NCBI GenBank assembly: GCA_965222645.1
Contig: OZ244968.1
Location: 5,890,001-5,954,000, forward strand
Length of the DNA: 64,000 nt
Reading direction: 5' to 3'
From: JABDMH01 sp965222645
GTDB lineage: Bacteria > Bacteroidota > Bacteroidia > Chitinophagales > Saprospiraceae
Positions 18,968 through 27,284 of this stretch are shown here, piece by piece (the first letter of the stretch is position 1; every line of letters starts with the position of its first letter). Under the pieces are notes generated by a model. That model was not told the DNA's origin, ran no database searches, and saw only the letters and a program-made list of their open reading frames with translations. A program made the position numbers and the translations under genes.

Positions 18968-20023
18968 TTACCACTTCAATAAATTGGCTCCCCAGGTAAA
19001 TCCACTCCCGAATGCAGCCAGGCAAACTAAATCACCTGATTTAATTTTTCCCAAGTCTCGAGCTTCAGACAACGCAATCGGTATTGAAGCCGCTGTTGTA
19101 TTCCCGTATTTCTGAATGTTGTTAAACACCTGGTCATCGGTGAGCTTCAGCAGCCGCTGTACAAATTGGCTGATCCTCAAATTCGCCTGATGCGGAATGA
19201 ATAAATCGATATCGCTGGTTTGATATCCCGCCTCGCTTAAAACCTCCATCACTACTTCAGGGAATTTTTTCACCGCAAACTTAAAGACATGCTGTCCATT
19301 CATATACGGGTAGATCATTTCTTCATCGAGCATTTTTTGAGTAAGAAAGACTGTATCATAGGGATTTGTTGAAAATCCATAAGAGTCATAATCTCCATGA
19401 TACCCCCCGTGGCATCCGGGACTGATAAAAGCCAGCTCCTCGGCTTCTCGACCATCCGAATGCAATCTCGAGGAGAGAATTCCCTCGTTATCATTTTCGG
19501 TGGGCTGTAATATGACAGCTCCTGCACCATCTCCAAAAATGACCGATACATTTCGACCCCTGGTTGTAAAATCAAGACCCATACTGTGCATTTCGGCACC
19601 TACGAGAAGGACATTTTTATACATGCCTGACCGCACAAACTGGTCGGCGACAGTCAGACCATAAACAAATCCCGAGCACTGATTGCGTAAGTCTAAAGCC
19701 CCGATCTCTGTATTGGAGATCTCGAGATGTCTTTGTACAAGTACCCCACAGCCAGGAAAATAGTAGTCCGGACTTAATGTAGCGAATATGATGAAGTCGA
19801 TTTCTTCTTTATCAATTCCCGCATCAGCGATCGCCTTTTTGGCAGCGGCTGCCCCCATCGTCGTTGTGGTCTCTTTGTGTCGCACTCCAAATCTTCGCTC
19901 TTCAATACCGGTGCGTTCACGGATCCATTCGTCACTGGTCTCCATTAGCTTCTCCAGATCCTGGTTTGATACAATTCGGTCAGGTACATAATGTCCGATT
20001 CCCGCAATCTTCGTTCGAGTCAT
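18968..20023 (-). CDS. fabH: 3-oxoacyl-ACP synthase III (FabH-type ketosynthase)
   Basis: 351 residues. Thiolase-fold enzyme with the full FabH triad Cys116 (DLRNQCSGF), His278 (PHQANLRIS) and Asn308 (YGNTTAASIP), plus the family signatures TSDEWIRERTGIEERRF and FGDGAGAVIL. It condenses an acyl-CoA with malonyl-ACP to begin fatty-acid chains. It is slightly longer than housekeeping FabH because of an insertion around 200-235 (SPGCHGGYHG...), so it could be one of the Bacteroidota FabH paralogues for special acyl primers. It precedes bshB1 with a 1-base gap; no functional link between the two is known to me. Confidence 0.88.
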   Translation of the reverse strand: MTRTKIAGIGHYVPDRIVSNQDLEKLMETSDEWIRERTGIEERRFGVRHKETTTTMGAAAAKKAIADAGIDKEEIDFIIFATLSPDYYFPGCGVLVQRHLEISNTEIGALDLRNQCSGFVYGLTVADQFVRSGMYKNVLLVGAEMHSMGLDFTTRGRNVSVIFGDGAGAVILQPTENDNEGILSSRLHSDGREAEELAFISPGCHGGYHGDYDSYGFSTNPYDTVFLTQKMLDEEMIYPYMNGQHVFKFAVKKFPEVVMEVLSEAGYQTSDIDLFIPHQANLRISQFVQRLLKLTDDQVFNNIQKYGNTTAASIPIALSEARDLGKIKSGDLVCLAAFGSGFTWGANLLKW

Positions 20024-20375
20024 AGAAATAAAGGTATCTCGAAAGGCAATATACGGGATATTCAGTTGAACGGCACTTATGAGTGCTTTAATTGACTGAG
20101 ATAGGGATATCCTATGAGGTTAAGGAACTGAACCACTTAAGTGCATGGACTGTACGAATGCCTCCAGGCATCTTAACTGGATGTTTGGACTTTCAAACAT
20201 TGTATCCCATTTCGAAAATTGTGCCCACAATGACTTCATAGATAAGACAGGGTACTGAGGAGACAACTTCGACATCTATCCGAAATAGGATGCCGGGCAA
20301 TGCGAAAAGGAAGGATGGTGGACCGCAGCGCGGCCATTATCACACGCGCCCTTTGTACTCTGGGCGCAGCTGTAC
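20024..20375. other. intergenic spacer, nothing recognised
   Basis: 352 bases between two minus-strand genes. No ORF with coding character, no strong terminator. A small inverted repeat TGCCTCCAGGCA lies near 20160. It probably holds the promoter for the fabH-type/bshB1 pair close to 20024-20100. Confidence 0.4.
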
Positions 20376-21650
20376 CTACGTTTTTTGTTTCCTTTTCTTT
20401 GCAGCGGGAAAGAGTACATTGTTCAGAATGAGTCGATAACCCGGAGAATTGGGATGGAGGCTCAGATCCGTGTCCGGATCCTGAACAAAATGTTGATAAT
20501 CTTCAGGATCATGACCCCCATAGAAAGTAAACTGACCTTCGTGCAAGGTGCCATGTATGTACCGTGCCTCAGACGCTGGTTTATTTTCTCCCAGTAGTAG
20601 CACTCCGGACTTGATAAACTGTTTGCGGTAAGATGTGCTCTGCCCCATAAAACCCTTCACTGTACGCGTGTGATTCTGTGTCAGCATGGTTGGTACCGGA
20701 TCCCATTTTGCCGAAAAGTCAAACAAAGTAAAGTAATCTGTCTGCGGAGTCACTTTCCGGTTTCTATTGTCTATCGTACTGTGCTCATAATAAAGTGGAT
20801 TTTTAATAAGCTCAAAATTCTCAAAAGCCAGTGTCTTCGAAAAATCGAGTTTGCTCTGGGCATTTCCATCTGCTGGATCACCATCATATATTTCTGCACA
20901 AATATCCAGTCCCTCGGCGCTTAGAGCAATATCATAGGTGTCTGTTGCCGAACACATGGCAAACATGAATCCTCCACCGATAATGTATTCCTTAATTTTT
21001 TTGGCAACGGCCAGCTTGAGTTGTGACACTTTCGCGAATCCATGATCTGTTGCCAACTTTTCCATGCGTTCCTGGTTTTCGCGATACCAGCTAAACGCGT
21101 GATACGAGCGGTAAAACTTTCCATACTGACCAGTAAAATCTTCATGATGAAGGTGTAGCCAGTCGTACTGGGCAAGTCTGTCATCAAGGACCTCGCTGTC
21201 GTACACGGTTTCATATGGAATTTCGGCATATGTGAGTACCATGGTGACTGCATCATCCCAGGGTTGTACCTCCTCGCCCTTTTCGTTAGATTCCGGGGTA
21301 TACACTGCGATTTTGGGTGCTGCCTCCAGTTTTATTGCATCCATATTGACAGCGGGACTAAAGATGTCTTCGAGGATTCCATTGTATTGCACGTCCGGCA
21401 TAATTTCAAAACTCACTCCTCTTGTCCGACATTCCTTTTCGAAAAGTGCATTGTGACGAAAAGCAAAACTCCCACCACGATAATTGAGTAACCACCAGGC
21501 CTCAGCACCTTTTTCCAGAACCCAATAGGTGATGCCGTAAGCCTTTAGATGTTCCTTTTGTTCTGTGTCCATCGGAAGGAGAATGTACGAGCCCCAAACC
21601 TGACTGGACATGGCAAAGAACAGGACGAGAAAAAGTGTGCGACGGATCAT
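20376..21650 (-). CDS. conserved secreted Bacteroidota protein of unknown function (databases may say 'asparagine synthetase B')
   Basis: 424 residues with a signal peptide (MIRRTLFLVLFFAMSSQVWG). The family is one I recall from Bacteroidota genomes, often labelled asparagine synthetase B, but no N-terminal Cys nucleophile glutaminase, no PP-loop and no AMP-binding motif are visible. Conserved-looking features are SYILLPMDTEQKEHLKAYGITYW at the mature N-terminus, WWLLNYRGGSF, the central AVYTPE...LTYAEIPYETVYD region and GGGFMFAMCSATDTYDIALS, which resemble a class I glutamine amidotransferase-like or ThuA-like Rossmann fold. The C-terminus ends in GHDPEDYQHFVQDP and a basic tail. Periplasmic or exported. 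Function unknown. Confidence 0.75.
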   Translation of the reverse strand: MIRRTLFLVLFFAMSSQVWGSYILLPMDTEQKEHLKAYGITYWVLEKGAEAWWLLNYRGGSFAFRHNALFEKECRTRGVSFEIMPDVQYNGILEDIFSPAVNMDAIKLEAAPKIAVYTPESNEKGEEVQPWDDAVTMVLTYAEIPYETVYDSEVLDDRLAQYDWLHLHHEDFTGQYGKFYRSYHAFSWYRENQERMEKLATDHGFAKVSQLKLAVAKKIKEYIIGGGFMFAMCSATDTYDIALSAEGLDICAEIYDGDPADGNAQSKLDFSKTLAFENFELIKNPLYYEHSTIDNRNRKVTPQTDYFTLFDFSAKWDPVPTMLTQNHTRTVKGFMGQSTSYRKQFIKSGVLLLGENKPASEARYIHGTLHEGQFTFYGGHDPEDYQHFVQDPDTDLSLHPNSPGYRLILNNVLFPAAKKRKQKT

Positions 21651-21879
21651 ATGTGTGGCTCTTTAGTTGCTTGCACTGAGTAAATGTAACGTGCAAAAAG
21701 GTAAAAAGTGTACGATTTTGAGATGAATTTGATACCAACAGGGCAAAGTTTGAGACAGCTACTAATATATTTTTTAGCGGTTCGTACGTTGTATCTAGGA
21801 TTTAGCTCAGTGTGTTGGACAGTTAGCTCTGCCAGCTCGATATTTCTAACTTTGCCCGAAATCTACTAAATCTTAAAGG

Positions 21880-23979
21880 TTGAGCAACATCGAAATTCAA
21901 TTTCCTGCATGGTACATAGTATTATGCGTATTGGTAGGTCTGGTTTTTGCTGCCTTGCTTTATTACAGGGCACTAAACTTTCCGTCAGCCAATAATTGGT
22001 TGAAGTCCGGTCTCGCCACTCTAAGATTCCTGGCTGTCACTGTCCTTAGTTTACTCCTTTTATCTCCCGTACTTAAATACAATAAGGAGGAGTCAAAAAA
22101 GCCCATTGTTGTATTTGCTCAAGACGCTTCATCATCGATAAAGTCTGAATGGGATTCTGCTGCACTGATTAATTATCAAAGTGATCTGCAGCAGGTAATT
22201 GCAGATTTGGGAGATGAGTACGAGGTGAAGCAATTGGCCTTCGGCGAATCGCTCAGGGACACCTTGGATTTCAGCTTTCGTGATAAAACCAGCAACCAAT
22301 CATCCGTTCTCGAATATGTCGGGGATTTATATGGTGACCAGAATTTAGGCGCTGTCGTCTATGCCACAGACGGAATATACAATGAAGGTAAAGATCCCAG
22401 GTATGCTAATCTGCATTTTACGGCACCCATTTATACGGTGGCAATGGGTGATACAACTCCCGATCGCGATCTGATTGTAAAACAAATATTTCACAATAAC
22501 ATCGCTTATTTAGGTGATCAAACTTCCGTTCAGGTCGATATCACGGGCTACAATTGCGAGGGTGTTCAAAGCACACTCTCCTTTTTTAGAGTTGATCCCC
22601 AGGGCAATCAATTGCTGGTGAGTAAGCCCATCGTTATTGACAATAGTGATTACTTTACCACTGTTGAGGTTTCGATACCGCAAGATTATATAGGACTCCA
22701 GAGATACCGGGTGGCACTCAGTGCACAATCCGGAGAAAGAAGCTTGTCAAATAATAGGAAAGATTTTTTTATTGACGTGGTAGATGCCAGACAGAAGATC
22801 TTGATCCTGGCTGCTAGTCCTCATCCTGATATTTCGGCATTGAGGAATAGTCTGGAAAAAAATAAAAATTATGATGTTGAAAGTGCCCTATTAAAGAATT
22901 ACGATCAAAGTATTTTTGATTATGATTTTGTGGTATTGCACCAATTGCCATCAAGAAAATTTCCTGCAGTTAATATTATTCGGAGTTTAAATGAAAAATC
23001 AATTCCGAGAATGATAGTTGTCGGAGCTCAGACCAATATTGCAGCTCTTAATCAAATGCAATCATTGATTTCAATAAAACTAAAGACCGCAACTTCCAAT
23101 GAAGTGCAGGCCATTTACAATCGAGCGTTTTCTTTTTTCAATATTAGTCACAATCTAAGTCAAGAAATTTCCGAATTTCCTCCCCTGAATGCACCTTTTG
23201 GAGAATATAGTCTTGGGGCAGGTACAGAAGTCTTTCTAAAGCAACGAGTTGGTTCTGTGGATACTGACTTCCCATTATTGCTTATTGGCGAAGAGGCCGG
23301 GTCCAGACAGGCAATTTTGTGTGCTGAAGGGATTTGGAAGTGGAAATTATTCGATTATTTACAACGCGAACACACCGATCTCGTTGATGAATTGATTGCG
23401 AACACAATACAATATGTGACTCTACGGGAAGACAAAAGAAGATTTAGAGTTTTTCAAAATAAAAATCTCTGGGCTGAAAATGAAGAGACTCTTTTTAATG
23501 CAGAGTTGTACAACCAGTCTTACCAACTTATCAATGAGCCTGAAGTGACATTTACAGTCCTAAACCGAAATGGTGACGTCTTTAATTTTGCCTTTTCTAA
23601 AAGAAATGATGGCTATTCTTTGAATGCGGGAAAACTGCCAGTAGATGACTACACGTGGACAGCTAATACCCAGTATGAAGGACAGCAATATTCCGCACAA
23701 GGTCAGTTTAGTGTACAGGCGATTGAAAAGGAAAGTTACGAATCGGTAGCCAATCATCAGATCCTTTCTTATCTGTCTGAAAATTCAAGTGGGCAGATGA
23801 TCTATCCGGCACAAGTTTCTCAACTGTCATCTATGTTGCGGGAAAATAGTGATCTCAAGCCCGTATTTTACCAGATTTTACAAACCCGAAGTGCCATCCA
23901 TTTGAAATGGCTGTTTTTCCTTCTCCTGGGATTCCTTGTCCTAGAATGGGCATTGAGAAGATTTCTGGGAACCTACTAG
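21880..23979 (+). CDS. membrane protein with von Willebrand factor A-like domain
   Basis: 699 residues, starting at TTG (preceded by AAAGG), because no ATG lies near enough. Two N-terminal transmembrane helices (about 11-29 and 46-64), then a VWA-like domain with the MIDAS residues Asp82-x-Ser84-x-Ser86 (AQDASSSIK) and TDG (about 162-164, VYATDGIYNEG), further periplasmic beta domains, and a final transmembrane helix (about 674-692) with a short basic tail. This arrangement occurs in Bacteroidota proteins related to BatA/BatB or in peptidoglycan/gas-vesicle-like VWA membrane proteins. Role unknown; it may bind a ligand through metal in the periplasm. Not evidently in an operon with the next gene (110-base gap). 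Confidence 0.75.
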   Translation: MSNIEIQFPAWYIVLCVLVGLVFAALLYYRALNFPSANNWLKSGLATLRFLAVTVLSLLLLSPVLKYNKEESKKPIVVFAQDASSSIKSEWDSAALINYQSDLQQVIADLGDEYEVKQLAFGESLRDTLDFSFRDKTSNQSSVLEYVGDLYGDQNLGAVVYATDGIYNEGKDPRYANLHFTAPIYTVAMGDTTPDRDLIVKQIFHNNIAYLGDQTSVQVDITGYNCEGVQSTLSFFRVDPQGNQLLVSKPIVIDNSDYFTTVEVSIPQDYIGLQRYRVALSAQSGERSLSNNRKDFFIDVVDARQKILILAASPHPDISALRNSLEKNKNYDVESALLKNYDQSIFDYDFVVLHQLPSRKFPAVNIIRSLNEKSIPRMIVVGAQTNIAALNQMQSLISIKLKTATSNEVQAIYNRAFSFFNISHNLSQEISEFPPLNAPFGEYSLGAGTEVFLKQRVGSVDTDFPLLLIGEEAGSRQAILCAEGIWKWKLFDYLQREHTDLVDELIANTIQYVTLREDKRRFRVFQNKNLWAENEETLFNAELYNQSYQLINEPEVTFTVLNRNGDVFNFAFSKRNDGYSLNAGKLPVDDYTWTANTQYEGQQYSAQGQFSVQAIEKESYESVANHQILSYLSENSSGQMIYPAQVSQLSSMLRENSDLKPVFYQILQTRSAIHLKWLFFLLLGFLVLEWALRRFLGTY

Positions 23980-24005
23980 ACTGAACAATCACGGTGGCTA
24001 TCGGT

Positions 24006-24019
24006 GTGATTATCATCAC
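24006..24019. promoter_or_regulatory. possible Crp/Fnr-type operator before the sulfur operon
   Basis: GTGAT-TATC-ATCAC, a 14-base inverted repeat with the NTGAN-N4-NTCAN arrangement of Crp/Fnr boxes. It lies about 74 bases before the first start of the operon 24093-27207. A match of this length can occur by chance a few times in a window of this size, so the case rests on similar repeats at 58183 and 63165-63200. Confidence 0.35.
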
Positions 24020-24092
24020 TGGATGACATTTTGCAACCAGCTATCTTTGACAAATCCCCATAAACGACTTGTAAACTTATTTTGACTTCTTG

Positions 24093-24377
24093 ATGTTTGA
24101 CTCGAAGATGTCGATGCCTAGATCTAACATTATCCTAAGTTTGGTGGCATGCCTCACATTGGGTTTGGCTCCATTTTACCCCAAACCCCATTTGTGGGAA
24201 AAAGTAGAGTGGATCTTGACTGGGACATATGTGCTGAAAGGTGTTGATTTTTTGGATATTTTATTACATGGCTTACCTTGGCTTTGGCTAATATATGAAC
24301 TAATAAAATTGGCAAGAAGACAAAGGATGTCTTCTGTCACAAATAATAAATTTGGGAAAAATGAAGAAATCATTTAA
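24093..24377 (+). CDS. small two-helix membrane protein
   Basis: 94 residues from the ATG at 24093; internal ATGs at 24108 and 24114 are alternatives giving MSMPRSN or MPRSN. Two hydrophobic segments (about 14-28 and about 55-71) around the conserved-looking FYPKPHLWEKVEWI. The sequence type (two helices, a PHLW...W motif) resembles small unnamed Bacteroidota proteins of thiosulfate/persulfide operons. Its 3' end overlaps the thioredoxin gene by 17 bases, so translation is probably coupled. Function unknown; may help anchor or assemble the YeeE-like transporter. Confidence 0.6.
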   Translation: MFDSKMSMPRSNIILSLVACLTLGLAPFYPKPHLWEKVEWILTGTYVLKGVDFLDILLHGLPWLWLIYELIKLARRQRMSSVTNNKFGKNEEII

Positions 24378-24675
24378 AGATATCATAGGCAATGAGACCC
24401 CCACACTTATCGACTTTACAGCAACCTGGTGTGGACCGTGCAAAATGATGGCTCCCGTCCTGAAAGAAGTGGCCAGAAAGATTGGAGATCGAGGAAAGAT
24501 CATCAAGATTGATATTGATAAGAATAGGTCTTTGGCAGAAAAGCTGGGGATCATGAGTGTTCCTACCTTTGTGTTGTACAGAAGTGGCAAAGTGCTTTGG
24601 AAGCAGTCGGGGATGCAATCGGCTCAACAGCTTGAGAATGTGATCTTGAATGCAGCCGAAAACCCGGCAGTGTGA
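24361..24675 (+). CDS. thioredoxin
   Basis: 104 residues from ATG 24361 (a TTG start 9 bases earlier is possible). Classic thioredoxin fold with active site WCGPC (Cys24, Cys27), cis-proline segment SVPTF and C-terminal helix; no signal peptide, so cytoplasmic. Within this operon it likely reduces persulfide or sulfite intermediates or recycles the rhodanese domain of the next gene; it is a dedicated paralogue rather than the general thioredoxin. Spacing to the next gene is 80 bases. Confidence 0.93.
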   Translation: MKKSFKDIIGNETPTLIDFTATWCGPCKMMAPVLKEVARKIGDRGKIIKIDIDKNRSLAEKLGIMSVPTFVLYRSGKVLWKQSGMQSAQQLENVILNAAENPAV

Positions 24676-24755
24676 TCCCAGTCACCCAAAAACAACGACT
24701 CAAGCTTTATCTTTGAAAGCACTCGGACTGTACAAATTCTAGCAAAAAAAAAGTT

Positions 24756-26171
24756 ATGAAGATAGATCAGATTTATACTGGTTGTCTAGCGCAGGGCGCA
24801 TATTATATCGAGAGTGAAGGTGAGGCAGCCATCATTGATCCGCTACGCGAAGTGGATACTTACTTGGAGAAGGCCAGGGAAGATAATGCCGAAATCAAGT
24901 ACATTTTCGAGACTCATTTTCATGCCGATTTTGTAAGTGGACATGTTACGCTTGCCGAAAAATCCGGGGGTATTATCGTATACGGACCTTCTGCACAACC
25001 CAAGTTTACTGCTCATATTGCTGAAGATGGAGAGGAGTTTAAATTGGGCAAGGTTACGATTGTTGTGCTTCATACACCGGGGCACACCATGGAATCTTCG
25101 ACATTTTTACTCAGGGATGAGAATGGAAAAGATCATGCGATATTTTCCGGAGATACATTGTTTCTTGGAGATGTGGGTCGTCCCGATCTCGCGCAGAAGG
25201 CGGCTCAAATGACGAAAGAAGAATTGGCGGGTTTGCTGTACGATAGTCTTAGGACTAAAATCTTACCGCTGTCTGACGATGTGGTTGTCTATCCGGCACA
25301 TGGGGCGGGTTCTGCCTGTGGTAAGAATATGAGTACGGAGACCGTCGACACATTGGGTCATCAGAAAAAGGTCAATTATGCGCTGAGAGAAAACATGAGC
25401 AGAGAGGAATTTATCGAGGAGGTGACAGATGGTCTTTTACCACCGCCTGCATATTTTCCGATGAATGTAAAAATGAATAAGGAGGGCTACGCTGATGTTG
25501 ACGAGGTGATCAGTCAGGGTACCAGACCTCTTGATCCCGATGCCTTTGAGCTTGAAGCTGAGCATAGGGATGCACTAGTCCTAGATGTAAGGACCAAAGA
25601 GGATTTCCGGGAAGCGTTTATTCCCCGATCGATTTTCATAGGTCTGGATGGTGACTTCGCCCCATGGGTAGGTGCTTTGATCAAGGACGTCGCGACCCCC
25701 ATCTTGCTCGTGACTCCCGAGGGCAAGGAAGAAGAGGCAGTGACAAGATTGGCGAGAGTTGGTTTTGATAATACCCTGGGGTTTTTGAAAGGAGGGATAG
25801 AAGCCTGGATCAAGGCTGGAAAGGAGTTTGATAAAATCGACTCGATTAAGGCCGGTGAACTCGGGAGCCTGATACAGCAAAATAAGGATTTAAATCTCTT
25901 TGATGTTCGGCGGGGATCGGAGTATTTGTCAGAGCACGTTATTGGTGCAGAAAATACACCACTAGATTATATCAATGACCATTTAGCCAAATTTCCCACA
26001 AAGGATCATTTTTATTTGCATTGCGTATCCGGTTACAGGTCGATCGTTGCTGCTTCGATACTGAAATCGCGCGGGTATCACAATTTGACTGATATTGAAG
26101 AGGGTTTTACCGCCATTAAGGAGACTGATATTCCCTTGTCGGAGTATGTTTGTCCAAGCACTATCGACTAA
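24756..26171 (+). CDS. persulfide dioxygenase-rhodanese fusion (MBL fold, ETHE1-like)
   Basis: 471 residues in three domains. Residues 1-245: metallo-beta-lactamase fold of the ETHE1/Blh type, THFHADFVSGH (His54, His56, Asp58), His110 (HTPGH), Asp133 (FSGDTLF) and His182 (PAHGAGS), matching a mononuclear iron persulfide dioxygenase. Residues 255-355: a rhodanese domain whose active-site position reads LLVTPEG without cysteine, so it is degenerate. Residues 365-460: a second rhodanese with a catalytic Cys423 (LHCVSGYRS). The enzyme oxidises a persulfide to sulfite and thiol and can pass sulfane sulfur onto an acceptor. The operon context (thioredoxin, YeeE-type transporter halves) supports sulfane-sulfur uptake and detoxification. 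Cytoplasmic. Confidence 0.93.
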   Translation: MKIDQIYTGCLAQGAYYIESEGEAAIIDPLREVDTYLEKAREDNAEIKYIFETHFHADFVSGHVTLAEKSGGIIVYGPSAQPKFTAHIAEDGEEFKLGKVTIVVLHTPGHTMESSTFLLRDENGKDHAIFSGDTLFLGDVGRPDLAQKAAQMTKEELAGLLYDSLRTKILPLSDDVVVYPAHGAGSACGKNMSTETVDTLGHQKKVNYALRENMSREEFIEEVTDGLLPPPAYFPMNVKMNKEGYADVDEVISQGTRPLDPDAFELEAEHRDALVLDVRTKEDFREAFIPRSIFIGLDGDFAPWVGALIKDVATPILLVTPEGKEEEAVTRLARVGFDNTLGFLKGGIEAWIKAGKEFDKIDSIKAGELGSLIQQNKDLNLFDVRRGSEYLSEHVIGAENTPLDYINDHLAKFPTKDHFYLHCVSGYRSIVAASILKSRGYHNLTDIEEGFTAIKETDIPLSEYVCPSTID

Positions 26172-26192
26172 ACTTCGCCCATAGCGCCCTCA

Positions 26193-26783
26193 ATGAGTAA
26201 CTTGATTGACTTTGTTTCCCAACCATGGCACTGGTCCATTTCGGGACTAATGATCGTGCTGACCATGTTTTTTCTTCTCTATCTCGGTGGTGAATTTGGG
26301 GTCTCGGCAAACCTGAGAACTCTTTGTGCAATTGGTGGTGCGGGCAAGAGAGTACCATTTTTTGATTTTGACTGGAAAAGCCAGATCTGGAATTTGGTTT
26401 TTGTCGGTGGTGCCGTGATGGGTGGTTTTGTGGCCTCCCATTATTTGCAAAGTGATGCTCCGGTAAAAATAGCTCAATCGACCATAGAACATTTGAAAGA
26501 CATTGGGGTCAACACTCCCGAAGTACTGGAGAAAGGATCCGGATTTTTGCCTTCAGAGGTTTTTTCTTTAGATCAGCTATTTACCTTGCGAGGTTTATTT
26601 TTTATGGTTATTGGAGGAATTCTAATCGGATTTGGTACAAGATGGGCAGGAGGTTGTACTTCAGGACATGCGATCAGCGGACTATCAAATTTTCAATTGC
26701 CTTCTCTTATTGCCGTCATTGGGTTTTTTCTCGGGGGGCTTTTGATGACCCATCTCTTGTTGCCTTTTTTAATAAATCTGTGA
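26193..26783 (+). CDS. YeeE/YedE-family transporter, N-terminal half
   Basis: 196 residues with about five hydrophobic segments. It carries the YeeE/YedE motifs GGEFGVSANLRTLC (Cys45) and TRWAGGCTSGHAISG (Cys155); in thiosulfate transporter TsuA such buried cysteines relay the substrate. This protein is only half of the full-length transporter; the other half follows 10 bases later. The pair would carry thiosulfate or another sulfur compound across the inner membrane to the dioxygenase and thioredoxin encoded upstream. Confidence 0.85.
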   Translation: MSNLIDFVSQPWHWSISGLMIVLTMFFLLYLGGEFGVSANLRTLCAIGGAGKRVPFFDFDWKSQIWNLVFVGGAVMGGFVASHYLQSDAPVKIAQSTIEHLKDIGVNTPEVLEKGSGFLPSEVFSLDQLFTLRGLFFMVIGGILIGFGTRWAGGCTSGHAISGLSNFQLPSLIAVIGFFLGGLLMTHLLLPFLINL

Positions 26784-26793
26784 CCAAATACAA

Positions 26794-27207
26794 ATGAAAC
26801 TCATACGATATCTGCTCGTGGGTGTGCTTTTTGGGATCACGATGACCAAATCGGAGGCGATCTCCTGGTTTAGGATTCAAGAGATGTTCCTCTTTGACAG
26901 TTTTCATATGTATGGGATAATAGGTACAGCCGTCGTGGCCGGCGCAATTGTCTTTCTATTAATTAAAAAAATAGATCTAAAACCCATTGATGGAAGCAAA
27001 CTGAGTATTGATCCGAAAGAACTGGGAGTAAAAAGATATTTATTCGGGGGAATAATTTTTGGATTAGGTTGGGCTTTGACCGGTGCCTGTCCCGGTCCGA
27101 TGTTTGTGCTTGTCGGGCATGGATTTTTGTCAATTCTGGTAGTAATCATTAGTGCCACTTTTGGTACCTATCTGTATGGTTTGCTCAGGGACAGACTTCC
27201 GCATTAA
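26794..27207 (+). CDS. YeeE/YedE-family transporter, C-terminal half (DUF6691 type)
   Basis: 137 residues, four hydrophobic segments. Typical second-half motifs are MKLIRYLLVGVLFGITMTKSEAISW at the N-terminus and GLGWALTGACPGPMFVLVGHG (Cys99) in the second pair of helices. It completes the two-gene form of the YeeE/YedE transporter begun upstream and ends the plus-strand operon. Followed by a convergent gene with a 77-base gap and no strong terminator. Confidence 0.85.
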   Translation: MKLIRYLLVGVLFGITMTKSEAISWFRIQEMFLFDSFHMYGIIGTAVVAGAIVFLLIKKIDLKPIDGSKLSIDPKELGVKRYLFGGIIFGLGWALTGACPGPMFVLVGHGFLSILVVIISATFGTYLYGLLRDRLPH

Positions 27208-27284
27208 AAAAGAGAAGTTGTGCTATTTAAATGGAGCCTGTTTACTCAAATGGGTCTAATGAATTAGCGCGATTCTTCCGCTCT

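Noticed and set aside
20376..21650. Asparagine synthetase B
   Set aside because: Neither an N-terminal Cys glutaminase nor an ATP-binding PP-loop is visible, and there is a signal peptide.
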